Assembly (NCBI GenBank): GCA_002362575.1
Contig: DEUM01000038.1
Location: 1-12,520, forward strand
Source of the DNA: Lachnoclostridium sp. UBA3262
GTDB taxonomy: Bacteria > Bacillota > Clostridia > Lachnospirales > Lachnospiraceae
DNA length: 12,520 bases
Direction: 5' to 3'
The notes beneath the pieces are model-generated. The model saw nothing but the letters and a program-made list of their open reading frames with translations. It was not told the DNA's origin and ran no database searches. The position numbers and the translations under genes were made by a program. Positions 1 through 7,462 of this stretch are shown here, one piece after another (position 1 is the first letter of the stretch; the number at the start of each line of letters is the position of its first letter).

Positions 1-188
1 CATATTTCATTTGACACTATCTTTTATTCTTTTCCGGGACACATAATTCATCAATATATAAAGTTAATAAAAAAAGTCCCTCTACCCTAAAGAACAAATC
101 CAGAGGAGAAATTCCTACAAGAAAAATGAAATTTTTTTATTTTTTTTCAATTTTAAAGAAAAAAACTAAATTTTTGCATTGAAATCTT
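1..188. other. AT-rich intergenic tail, no gene seen
   Basis: This stretch is strongly AT-rich, with long A and T runs around 124-172. I see no open reading frame with a ribosome binding site on either strand. The only structure noticed is the weak terminator-like hairpin at 70-108. A promoter for the next gene to the left may lie here, but no convincing -35/-10 pair was found. Confidence 0.6.
70..108 (-). terminator. possible second weak terminator
   Basis: Read on the minus strand, TCCTCT (108-103) can pair with AGAGGG (84-79), one pair being a G-U wobble, around an 18-base loop. AC and then seven T follow (76-70). The stem is short and the loop large, so this would be weak; it could back up the stronger terminator upstream or be chance in very AT-rich DNA. 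Confidence 0.3.
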
Positions 189-238
189 AAAAAAGCGAGA
201 CAAATCCTCCCAAAAAACTTTCAGGCCATTTGTCTCGC
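189..238 (-). terminator. Rho-independent terminator of the atp operon
   Basis: On the minus strand a perfect 11-bp stem, GCGAGACAAAT (238-228) with ATTTGTCTCGC (205-195), encloses a 22-base loop and is followed at once by six T (194-189) and more AT-rich sequence. It lies about 55 bases past the atpC stop, where the end of the ATP synthase transcript is expected. The loop is larger than usual, but the stem and T-tract are clear. Confidence 0.88.
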
Positions 239-247
239 GTAACATCT

Positions 248-276
248 ATTGGGAACAAAAACCTTTTGCCCCCAAT
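248..276 (-). other. 13-bp hairpin in the atpC 3' untranslated region
   Basis: On the minus strand, ATTGGGGGCAAAA pairs with TTTTGTTCCCAAT around a GGT loop: thirteen pairs, two of them G-U. No T-tract follows directly, so it does not look like a terminator. It lies between the atpC stop and the terminator and may act as a stability or processing element of the mRNA end. The pairing is seen in the sequence; the role is inference. Confidence 0.55.
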
Positions 277-292
277 ATTATAATATATATAT

Positions 293-706
293 CTACTTTT
301 TCCCTGCCAATTCAATACGAATCAGCGATTTTCTAAGCGCCAAATCCGCACGTGCCATATTGATGTTGGTATCAGTACTTTTTAACCGGCGTTCCGCACG
401 TGCCTTCGCCTCCATTGCACGATTCACATCAATCTCCTCCGGCCACTCACAGGATTGGGCAAGAATCGTCACCTTTTCCTGTGTAATTTCCATAAAGCCT
501 TCCAGCACAGCAGCCTCCTTCAATTGATTTGCCCCCTCCGTAATGGTGAGGACGCCCGGCGCCACTATCGTAGTCAGCGGAATATGGTCGGCATAAATAC
601 CGATATCGCCTTCGGTCGTTGTCAATTCCACCATCTCCACATCACCTGTGTAAAACACACGCTCCGGAGAAATCACTTCCAACTGGAATTTTTTCAACTC
701 TGCCAT
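293..706 (-). CDS. atpC: F1Fo ATP synthase subunit epsilon
   Basis: Central-stalk subunit epsilon (137 aa) of the F1 sector. It binds gamma and the c-ring and in many bacteria restrains ATP hydrolysis. Residues 1-85 form the usual N-terminal beta-sandwich, including the conserved stretch TEGDIGIYADHIPL (31-44). Residues 93-137 are Ala/Arg-rich and match the C-terminal two-helix hairpin; length is normal for the family. The ATG lies 6 bases after the atpD stop, and its ribosome binding site (GAAGGG) is inside the last codons of atpD, so the two genes are probably translationally coupled. It is the last gene of the operon, followed by a hairpin and a terminator. Confidence 0.97.
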   Translation of the reverse strand: MAELKKFQLEVISPERVFYTGDVEMVELTTTEGDIGIYADHIPLTTIVAPGVLTITEGANQLKEAAVLEGFMEITQEKVTILAQSCEWPEEIDVNRAMEAKARAERRLKSTDTNINMARADLALRKSLIRIELAGKK

Positions 707-712
707 GTTGTA

Positions 713-2125
713 TCACTTCCCTTCTTTATTACGGGCTACAACATCCTCAATACTTCCGGCGTTCAGGAAATAGCTTTCCGGAATATCATCATGCTGTCCA
801 TCCAGAATTTCCTTGAATCCCTGAATTGTATCTGCCAAAGGAACATATTTTCCCGGAAGTCCGGTAAACTGCTCCGCTACATTAAACGGCTGTGACAAGA
901 AACGCTGCACCTTTCTGGCACGGTTTACAAGCAGCTTCTCATCTTCTGAAAGCTCATCCATACCAAGAATTGCAATGATATCCTGCAGCTCTTTATATCT
1001 CTGCAGAATCTCCTGTACACCACGCGCCACCTTATAGTGCTCCTCACCAAGAATACGAGGATCCAGCATACGGGAAGTCGATTCCAGCGGATCCACCGCA
1101 GGATAAATACCAAGCTCCGCAATCGAACGCTCAAGTACCGTCGTTGCATCCAGATGGGCAAACGTCGTCGCCGGAGCCGGGTCAGTCAGGTCGTCCGCCG
1201 GTACATATACTGCCTGTACAGAAGTAATCGAACCGCTCTTTGTCGAGGTGATACGCTCCTGTAATGTTCCCATCTCAGTCTGTAAGGTTGGCTGGTAACC
1301 AACCGCACTTGGCATACGTCCCAAAAGCGCTGACACCTCGGAACCTGCCTGTGTAAAACGGAAAATATTATCAATGAAAAGAAGCACGTCCTTACCGCCC
1401 TTATCACGGAAATACTCCGCCATCGTCAGCCCGGTAAGACCAACTCTCATTCTCGCTCCCGGCGGCTCGTTCATCTGACCGAATACCATGGTCGTCTTGT
1501 CGATAACACCGGACTCAATCATTTCATAATACAAGTCGTTACCCTCACGGGTACGCTCGCCAACTCCGGTGAATACCGAATATCCACCGTGCTCTGTCGC
1601 AATATTGGTAATCAGCTCCTGAATCAGTACCGTCTTACCTACTCCGGCGCCTCCGAACAGACCAATCTTTCCACCCTTCTGATATGGACACAGAAGGTCG
1701 ATAACCTTAATTCCGGTCTCCAAAATTTCAGATTCTGTCGACTGTTCTTCGAATGACGGCGCCTTTCTGTGAATCGGATCATATTCCTTCACTTCCGGCG
1801 GTGCCTTTTCATCAATCGGCTGTCCCAAAACGTTAAACATACGTCCCAACGTTTCTTCACCTACCGGCACCGTAATCGGCGCTCCCGTTGCCACTGCCTC
1901 CATGCCGCGGACAAGACCGTCGGTCGGCCCCATCGCGATACAGCGCACGGTATCGTCACCCAGATGCTGGGCAACCTCCACTACCAGCGTGCTGTCATTA
2001 TTTGTCTTTATTTCAATGGCATCATATATTTCCGGAAGCTTGCCCTCCCTGAACTTAATGTCAAGTACGGCACCAATAATCTGAGTGATAATGCCAAGAC
2101 ATTTACTGTCTTTGTTCTCTGCCAT
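713..2125 (-). CDS. atpD: F1Fo ATP synthase subunit beta (catalytic)
   Basis: Catalytic subunit of F1 (470 aa), which makes ATP from ADP and phosphate as gamma rotates. Visible motifs: Walker A GGAGVGKT (158-165), GVGERTREGNDLY with the catalytic Glu190, the Walker B strand DVLLFIDNIFRFTQ (246-259), the conserved ALLGRMPSAVGYQP (266-279), and DELSEDE (390-396), the site that contacts gamma/epsilon in the family. Full length. The ATG is 21 bases past the atpG stop; the ribosome binding site AAGGAG sits 13 bases upstream, a rather long spacing. Confidence 0.99.
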   Translation of the reverse strand: MAENKDSKCLGIITQIIGAVLDIKFREGKLPEIYDAIEIKTNNDSTLVVEVAQHLGDDTVRCIAMGPTDGLVRGMEAVATGAPITVPVGEETLGRMFNVLGQPIDEKAPPEVKEYDPIHRKAPSFEEQSTESEILETGIKVIDLLCPYQKGGKIGLFGGAGVGKTVLIQELITNIATEHGGYSVFTGVGERTREGNDLYYEMIESGVIDKTTMVFGQMNEPPGARMRVGLTGLTMAEYFRDKGGKDVLLFIDNIFRFTQAGSEVSALLGRMPSAVGYQPTLQTEMGTLQERITSTKSGSITSVQAVYVPADDLTDPAPATTFAHLDATTVLERSIAELGIYPAVDPLESTSRMLDPRILGEEHYKVARGVQEILQRYKELQDIIAILGMDELSEDEKLLVNRARKVQRFLSQPFNVAEQFTGLPGKYVPLADTIQGFKEILDGQHDDIPESYFLNAGSIEDVVARNKEGK

Positions 2126-2146
2126 CTTTATTTTTTCACTCCTTCC

Positions 2147-3034
2147 TTATTCGATTGCCGACGCACCGGCAACAATTTCTGTAAGCTCTTGGGTAATCGC
2201 CGCCTGACGCGCACGATTGTACTGAAGTCCCAGAGTGTCTATCATTTCCTCTGCATTGCTTGTCGCAGAGTCCATCGCCTGCATTCTCGCACCGTTCTCA
2301 CTGGCTACCGCCTCTACCAGTGCACCGAATATCAGACTGTTTATATACAGTGGAATAATATAACCGAGCGTTTCTTCTTCCTCCGGCTCATAATTCATCA
2401 ACGCTACCGGACCTTTTTTCTCCTCGGCAGCGTCTTCCTGCATTTCCTCCATATCTTCCTTTGAAAAAGGAAGCATCTTGATTAGTGTCGGAATCTGCGT
2501 CACTGTATTCTTAAAAACGGTATATGCCAGATACACTTCGTCAATTTCACCGTCTTCCAATGCGCTTGCCACCGTTTTCCCGATGGTTACGGCATCCCCA
2601 AACAGCGGGTTATTCATAACTTCCGAGAAATCTCCTTTACAGGTATAGCCCTGACGCTGTATAGACTCCATGCCCTTGCGTCCTACCGGAAAAATAATCG
2701 TGTTCTCCGGACTGAACTCTCCCTGCGAGATAAGCTTTATGACATTGGAATTGTACCCTCCGGCAAGTCCCCGATTCGAAGTAATCAGGATAACTCCCTT
2801 TTTCTTCGTCCCGTCGCCCGTCTTCTCCGCCAGATATGGATTGTTCACGCTGCCGGATTTTGCAAGCATCCCGGATACCGTCCGGTACATTTTGTCGAAA
2901 TACGGCTTTGTCTCCTCCGCACGGCCTTTCGCCTTCTGCAGCTTTACCGTGGAGACAAGCTTCATCGCCTTTGTTATCTGAGAAGTGCTCTGTATACTTT
3001 CCTTACGCCTTTTGATATCTCTCATTGAGGCCAT
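2147..3034 (-). CDS. atpG: F1Fo ATP synthase subunit gamma
   Basis: Central rotor shaft of F1 (295 aa). The N-terminal helix (about 4-36, MRDIKRRKESIQSTSQITKA) and the C-terminal helix (about 258-295, including NAEEMIDTLGLQYNRARQA) form the coiled coil that turns inside the alpha3beta3 ring; SNRGLAGGYN (86-95) is the usual family motif of the central Rossmann-like domain. An acidic, variable segment at 192-222 is rich in Glu, as often seen in this part of gamma in Firmicutes. A ribosome binding site GAGGTG precedes the ATG, and the gene lies 14 bases after atpA. Confidence 0.98.
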   Translation of the reverse strand: MASMRDIKRRKESIQSTSQITKAMKLVSTVKLQKAKGRAEETKPYFDKMYRTVSGMLAKSGSVNNPYLAEKTGDGTKKKGVILITSNRGLAGGYNSNVIKLISQGEFSPENTIIFPVGRKGMESIQRQGYTCKGDFSEVMNNPLFGDAVTIGKTVASALEDGEIDEVYLAYTVFKNTVTQIPTLIKMLPFSKEDMEEMQEDAAEEKKGPVALMNYEPEEEETLGYIIPLYINSLIFGALVEAVASENGARMQAMDSATSNAEEMIDTLGLQYNRARQAAITQELTEIVAGASAIE

Positions 3035-3048
3035 ATCATCACACCTCT

Positions 3049-4563
3049 CTAATTTTCATACAAAAATGTTTTTTTGAATTCTTCGATTGCCTTAACCAGC
3101 TTTTCTTCCGTCGCACCGCTGATTTCCTTTTCATCACGGATTGCCGAAAGCACGTCCGGATATTTGGTATCCATAAATTCAAACAGTTCCTTTTCAAATC
3201 TAAGAATATCCTCTACCGGAATATCAAGCAGATACTGTTTTGTCGCCGCATAAATGATAATAACCTGATACCAAACCGGCAATGGCGCATACTGCCCCTG
3301 CTTTAAAATCTCACGGATTCGTTCACCCTGGTCTAACTGACGTTTGGTATCCGCATCCAAATCCGAACCGAACTGTGAAAAGGCTGCCAGCTCACGGTAC
3401 TGGGCAAGCTCGATACGAATCGGTCCGGCAATCTTTTTCATCGCCTTTATCTGGGCAGAACCACCTACACGCGATACGCTGAGTCCCGGGTTTACTGCCG
3501 GACGGAAACCGGAGTTAAACATCTCTGTCTCCAGATAAATCTGACCGTCTGTAATCGAAATTACGTTTGTCGGGATATAGGCAGATACGTCGCCCGCCTG
3601 CGTCTCGATAATCGGCAGTGCTGTCAGTGAACCGCCTCCGAGTTTGTCGGAAAGCTTCGCCGCACGCTCTAACAATCTGGAATGAAGATAGAATACATCA
3701 CCCGGATACGCCTCACGTCCCGGCGGTCTGCGGAGCAGCAGCGACAGGGTACGGTAGGCAGTAGCATGTTTACTCAAATCATCATAAACAATCAGTACAT
3801 CCTTTCCGTTTTCCATCCACTCCTCGCCGATTGCACAGCCTGCATATGGAGCAATATACTGTAACGGCGCCAGCTCACTTGCCGTAGCTGCAACGACTGT
3901 CGTATAGTCCATAGCACCGCTTTCTTCCAGCGTTTTTACAATATTGGCAACAGTTGAAGATTTCTGACCGATTGCCACATAAATACACAGTACATCCTGG
4001 TCTTTCTGGTTAATAATCGTGTCAATCGCAATCGCCGTCTTACCTGTCTGGCGGTCACCGATAATCAGCTCACGCTGTCCCCTTCCGATTGGCACCATGG
4101 AGTCAATCGCCTTAATACCTGTCTGCAATGGCGTATCTACCGACTTACGGGAGATAACACCGGATGCCACTCTCTCAATCGGACGGATTTTATCTGTGTT
4201 AATTGGCCCTTTACCGTCAATCGGCTGTCCAAGCGCATTGACTACGCGCCCTGACATGGCGTCTCCGACCGGAACCGTTGCGACACGGCCTGTTGTCTTT
4301 ACGATATCGCCCTCATTTATGTTCGAGGTATCGCCGAGTAATACAGCACCTACATTATCCTCCTCCAGATTCAGCACCATTCCGTAAATCTCATTCGGAA
4401 ATTCGAGCAGCTCTCCCTGCATCGCTTTTTCCAGACCATGTATACGGGCAATACCGTCAGCAACCTGAATTACTGTTCCTACATTCGCCACTTCAAATTC
4501 TGTACTATATTTCTTTATTTCTTCTTTAATCACTGAACTGATTTCTTCAGGTCTTAAATTCAT
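3049..4563 (-). CDS. atpA: F1Fo ATP synthase subunit alpha
   Basis: Non-catalytic nucleotide-binding subunit of F1 (504 aa), alternating with beta in the hexamer. Visible motifs: Walker A GDRQTGKT (169-176), Walker B region DVLIVYDDLSKHA (255-267), LLLRRPPGREAYPGDVFY (275-292), and the family signature PAVNPGLSVSRVG (355-367), in which Arg365 aligns with the arginine finger that reaches into the catalytic site of beta. Length is normal. The start MNLRPEEIS is typical. AAGGTG lies upstream of the ATG, 37 bases after the atpH stop. Confidence 0.99.
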   Translation of the reverse strand: MNLRPEEISSVIKEEIKKYSTEFEVANVGTVIQVADGIARIHGLEKAMQGELLEFPNEIYGMVLNLEEDNVGAVLLGDTSNINEGDIVKTTGRVATVPVGDAMSGRVVNALGQPIDGKGPINTDKIRPIERVASGVISRKSVDTPLQTGIKAIDSMVPIGRGQRELIIGDRQTGKTAIAIDTIINQKDQDVLCIYVAIGQKSSTVANIVKTLEESGAMDYTTVVAATASELAPLQYIAPYAGCAIGEEWMENGKDVLIVYDDLSKHATAYRTLSLLLRRPPGREAYPGDVFYLHSRLLERAAKLSDKLGGGSLTALPIIETQAGDVSAYIPTNVISITDGQIYLETEMFNSGFRPAVNPGLSVSRVGGSAQIKAMKKIAGPIRIELAQYRELAAFSQFGSDLDADTKRQLDQGERIREILKQGQYAPLPVWYQVIIIYAATKQYLLDIPVEDILRFEKELFEFMDTKYPDVLSAIRDEKEISGATEEKLVKAIEEFKKTFLYEN

Positions 4564-4600
4564 GTTCCAAATACACCTTCTTTCCTAAAATTTTTTAAAT

Positions 4601-5149
4601 CTAGGACAATTTTACCTTGCTTAATTCTCTCGACATCACATCTATCTTAGAACGGATACTGTTGTCAAGAATCTGGTTACCGATACGAATTACCATACCG
4701 CCCAAAAGACTTTCATCTACATGGTAGCTTACGGATAAAGTTTCGTACCTTGAAACCTCGAGAAGTTTATTTTCTATCTGATTCTTCTGGCTGTCTGTCA
4801 GAGGCAGCGGAGTCGAAACATCTACCAGACCAATTTTCATGTATTCTGTTACTTGTTCATCAAAATAGTCCAGCACGGAAAGAACCTCGCCGATTCGTCC
4901 TTTTTGTACAAGCACATGGAAAAGTCCCATCATTTCCTTTGACAGTTCATTCCCGAACGCTTCCTCCAGCATGGAAAGCTTCTTCTCCTGAGTCATTTCC
5001 GGATGGCACAGCACAGGTAAAAATTCCGGATTTTCTGCAATCGTCTGCCTTGCTACAGCAGCCTCTTTCCACACATCCTCGAGTTTATTCTCCTCCAGTG
5101 CAAGTGAAAATAAAGCATCTCCATATACCTTTGAAACTAATTTTGCCAT
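4601..5149 (-). CDS. atpH: F1Fo ATP synthase subunit delta
   Basis: Peripheral-stalk subunit delta/OSCP (182 aa), which joins the tip of the alpha3beta3 head to subunit b. The N-terminal part (MAKLVSKVYGDALFSLALEE) is the usual start of the six-helix bundle; the C-terminal part has the conserved LLGGMVIRIGNQILDNSIR (148-166). It overlaps the end of atpF by 13 bases, and its ribosome binding site (GGGTGAT) lies within the atpF coding sequence, which points to translational coupling. Confidence 0.97.
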   Translation of the reverse strand: MAKLVSKVYGDALFSLALEENKLEDVWKEAAVARQTIAENPEFLPVLCHPEMTQEKKLSMLEEAFGNELSKEMMGLFHVLVQKGRIGEVLSVLDYFDEQVTEYMKIGLVDVSTPLPLTDSQKNQIENKLLEVSRYETLSVSYHVDESLLGGMVIRIGNQILDNSIRSKIDVMSRELSKVKLS

Positions 5150-5655
5150 GTATCATCACCCATTTCCTTCAATGTCTCGTCGATGAGCTTTTCCTGTGTC
5201 GCCTCATCCATAGACTCAGCTACAAACTTGCCTGCCATAAGGGCTGCCACCTGAACCATTTCCTGTTTCATTTCGTCACGGACTTTATCCTTTTCCAGAG
5301 CAACTTCTTTTTCCGCACGGGTTACGATGCGGCGGGCTTCTTCATTCGCCTCTGCCACAATCTCACTCTCCTTGACCTGTGCCTTTTTCCTTGCCTCTGC
5401 CAAAAGGACGGCTGACTCATCTTCTACCTTAGCAAGCTTTTCACTATATTCTGATTTCATTCCCAGCGCCTCCTGCTTGGCACCGGCTGCCTCGTTTAAC
5501 TGTCCCTGAATAAAATCCTTTCGCTTCTGAATCAGTTTCCTCGCCGGATTGAACAACAGATACGATAAAAGGATAAACAGAAACAGCATGGCAATCAATG
5601 TAATACCTGTATCAAACAATGTCTGGGCATCAAGACCAAATATTCTTGGTGACAC
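5137..5655 (-). CDS. atpF: F1Fo ATP synthase subunit b
   Basis: Membrane-anchored stator subunit b (172 aa). One transmembrane helix at about 17-36 is followed by the conserved NPARKLIQKRKDFI (36-49) and then a long charged helix (about 40-160), rich in Ala, Glu and Lys, that forms the stator coiled coil. The start codon is GTG at 5655, chosen because AGGAGG lies 9 bases before it and no ATG upstream is in frame with a comparable site. The end overlaps atpH. One b-type gene only is present, so the stalk should be a b homodimer. Confidence 0.97.
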   Translation of the reverse strand: MSPRIFGLDAQTLFDTGITLIAMLFLFILLSYLLFNPARKLIQKRKDFIQGQLNEAAGAKQEALGMKSEYSEKLAKVEDESAVLLAEARKKAQVKESEIVAEANEEARRIVTRAEKEVALEKDKVRDEMKQEMVQVAALMAGKFVAESMDEATQEKLIDETLKEMGDDTWQN

Positions 5656-5697
5656 TTATAATCCCTCCTTTCTCATATTTTTCTCGGATGGATTTTA

Positions 5698-5946
5698 TTA
5701 GCCGATAAGTGGATTTGCAAAAAGCAAAATCATGGCTACAGCCAGACCATAAAGACCTGTTGTCTCAGCAACTGCCTGACCAAGGAGCATGGTTGACATA
5801 ATCTCACCGCGGGCACCCGGGTTGCGTCCCACTGCATTTGCACCATAACCTGCTGCGATACCCTGTCCTACACCAGGTCCGATACCTGCGATAACTGCCA
5901 ATCCTGCACCAATCGCTGATGCTGCTTTGATAATTGCTAATTCCAT
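5698..5946 (-). CDS. atpE: F1Fo ATP synthase subunit c, sodium-type ion site
   Basis: Rotor-ring proteolipid of Fo (82 aa): two transmembrane helices (about 4-34 and 49-78) joined by the polar loop GRNPGARG (40-47). The ion-carrying carboxylate is Glu61. Around it lie the residues that bind sodium in the Ilyobacter tartaricus c-ring: Gln28 (in GPGVGQG), Val59, Glu61, Thr62 (Ser in Ilyobacter), Thr63 and Tyr66. The ring is therefore predicted to be Na+-coupled, although the sequence alone does not prove this. A small CCGC/GCGG hairpin (5967-5979) lies in the 42-base gap after atpB, just before the GAGG ribosome binding site. Confidence 0.98.
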   Translation of the reverse strand: MELAIIKAASAIGAGLAVIAGIGPGVGQGIAAGYGANAVGRNPGARGEIMSTMLLGQAVAETTGLYGLAVAMILLFANPLIG

Positions 5947-5988
5947 AATCTTTTCCTCACTTTCTGCCGCACATAGCGGTCTTAATTT

Positions 5989-6693
5989 TTAATCATCAAT
6001 ATCTGCGGCATTCGCAATGAATACCATCGTCAACATGGCGAATACATACGCCTGTAATGCGCCGGCAAATACATCCAGATAAGCATGCAGGGCAGCCGGC
6101 CAAACCAGAAGTACCACCGAAGGCAGTAATCCGTAAATCAATGCCATCATCATGGTTCCGGATAAAATGTTGGCAAACAAACGCAGTGACAATGAAACCG
6201 GTGTTGCAAATTCACTAATGATATTCACCGGCAGGAACAAGAAAATCGGTTCAAACAAGCCTTTTATCTTGCCCATCTTCTGCCATTTGAAGCCCTGGTA
6301 CTGAATCATGATAAAGGTAATCAGCGCCAGTGGAAGTGTTACGCCATAGTCCGCTGTCGGCGGTCTGAGTCCAAAGAGTCCCGACAGGTTACACGTAATA
6401 ATCAGCATAAATAATACGCCGATATAGTTGCGGAACTTTGGCCCAAGTATTCGTCCCATATTGTCGTGAACCAGATTATCCAGTGTCTCCACCAGAAGCT
6501 CAAGGACATTCAGAAAACCACTCGGGGCCTTTGTCGGATCTGCCTTTTTAATTACCCTGTTCGCCACAATGGCAAAGGCAATCAGCACCACCAGAACAAT
6601 AGCCAGACATACATGGCTTGTTGTAATATAGACGGTCACACCGCCAATGGATATCGGCTGGTAGCCATGTATATAAAAATCAACTCCTTCCAC
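5989..6693 (-). CDS. atpB: F1Fo ATP synthase subunit a
   Basis: Stator channel subunit a of Fo (234 aa), an integral membrane protein with five or six helices (first about 24-45). It supplies the two ion half-channels beside the c-ring. The essential arginine is Arg171 in LSLRLFANILSG (168-179), preceded by the usual NIISEFATPVS (157-167). NPxxAP-type motif region ADPTKAPSG (51-59) and LGPKFRNYIGVLF (83-95) are also typical. The start is GTG at 6693, supported by AAGGAG 8 bases upstream; an ATG just upstream is out of frame. The gene follows atpI by 50 bases. Confidence 0.98.
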   Translation of the reverse strand: MEGVDFYIHGYQPISIGGVTVYITTSHVCLAIVLVVLIAFAIVANRVIKKADPTKAPSGFLNVLELLVETLDNLVHDNMGRILGPKFRNYIGVLFMLIITCNLSGLFGLRPPTADYGVTLPLALITFIMIQYQGFKWQKMGKIKGLFEPIFLFLPVNIISEFATPVSLSLRLFANILSGTMMMALIYGLLPSVVLLVWPAALHAYLDVFAGALQAYVFAMLTMVFIANAADIDD

Positions 6694-6743
6694 GCTTTCA
6701 TCTCCTTTCCTCTTTTATTTATAACATGCAGACTCCCTTGTCT

Positions 6744-7175
6744 TTACTCGGTATCTGCTTTATTACCATTCATTTCTTCGCTTCCGCTTTTTGTATTTCC
6801 CCTTTTCCGGTTTTCATACAGGGGGACGCAGAGTGCCGCTGCCTTTCTTCCAAGCATCCCGGCAAACACCGTATATGGCATAACCCACTGTGAAATATAA
6901 AAGCTTCCTGCCAGCACTGCAAGCTCCAGCAGATTACGGACAATCGACATTAACCGTGAGTGGTTTACCGCCTTTTTCTCCGGCAAATCCATCTCGATAT
7001 CAAGGCTTCGGTAAAGATGTATCATCATCAGGGTAGCGGTCAGGCTGCCCACAATCTCCCCCAGCACATAGGCAAGCGGGTTCGCTACAAAAAATACACC
7101 TGCCAGAATAACCACTCCGGCAAAAATCCAGATGCCGGCAATCACTTCCAGCAGACTAGTTCTGGCTGTCTTCAT
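6744..7175 (-). CDS. atpI: AtpI-like ATP synthase accessory membrane protein
   Basis: Small hydrophobic protein (143 aa) with four predicted transmembrane helices (about 10-30, 33-55, 78-95, 100-120) and a polar Lys/Glu/Asn-rich tail. Length, topology and position directly before atpB fit the ATP synthase subunit I family (AtpI/UncI), whose members help assemble the c-ring and have also been linked to Mg2+ uptake in Bacillus. Sequence conservation in this family is low, so the assignment rests mainly on context. The ATG lies inside the end of atpZ (20-base overlap) with AAGGGG 7 bases upstream, so translation is probably coupled. Confidence 0.8.
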   Translation of the reverse strand: MKTARTSLLEVIAGIWIFAGVVILAGVFFVANPLAYVLGEIVGSLTATLMMIHLYRSLDIEMDLPEKKAVNHSRLMSIVRNLLELAVLAGSFYISQWVMPYTVFAGMLGRKAAALCVPLYENRKRGNTKSGSEEMNGNKADTE

Positions 7176-7452
7176 CTATATTCCCCTTCTCTGTCTCTCC
7201 ATTCTCATCTCCCTGCTTTTTCTGGCCGGGCGTATATCTCCCCGACAAAACAAGCAGACTACGGATTGCCGCCATAATACCAATCAGCATCATAATCATA
7301 ACCCAATACTTTGTGCCAAATAAGCGGTCAATATAAAATCCAATCGCCATGCTCATTCCCATACAGGTCAGCATCGCCAGCCCCATCTGTAATATCATCG
7401 CAAGCGAGCGAAAAATCTCTTTTCGGTTTTTTTTTTCATCTCTTTTTCTCAT
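7156..7452 (-). CDS. atpZ: AtpZ/AtpI-family membrane protein
   Basis: First gene of the ATP synthase operon: 98 aa, basic N-terminus, two transmembrane helices (about 17-39 and 48-68) and an acidic tail. The stretch AIGFYIDRLFGTKYW (36-50) is the hallmark of the small AtpZ/ATPase_gene1 family found before atp genes in Firmicutes; a role in Fo assembly or cation handling together with AtpI is inferred. I chose ATG at 7452, 10 bases after the proC stop, although its ribosome binding site (AAGAA) is weak. The frame is open back to a TTG at 7506, but that extension only overlaps the end of proC and is not family-like. A run of ten A (7427-7436) encodes residues near 6-9. Confidence 0.82.
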   Translation of the reverse strand: MRKRDEKKNRKEIFRSLAMILQMGLAMLTCMGMSMAIGFYIDRLFGTKYWVMIMMLIGIMAAIRSLLVLSGRYTPGQKKQGDENGETEKGNIDEDSQN

Positions 7453-7462
7453 AATAATTCTT

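Noticed and set aside
11..16. Plus-strand TTGACA near the left edge
   Set aside because: The sequence 17 bases downstream is CCGGGA, not a -10 element, and no plus-strand gene follows.
1769..2464. Long plus-strand open frame (231 codons) opposite atpD and atpG
   Set aside because: Antisense shadow of two highly conserved genes; composition is Arg/His/Cys-rich with no recognisable domain. Other plus-strand frames such as 455-895 and 4750-5415 were rejected for the same reason.
4564..4600. CCTA/TAGG pairing around an AT-rich core in the atpH-atpA gap
   Set aside because: Four-base stem that includes the atpH stop; too weak to call a regulatory or terminator element.
6694..6743. Promoter-like TGT-TATAAA in the gap before atpB
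   Set aside because: No -35 better than 3 of 6 at suitable spacing, and the gap is an intra-operon AT-rich spacer with the atpB ribosome binding site.
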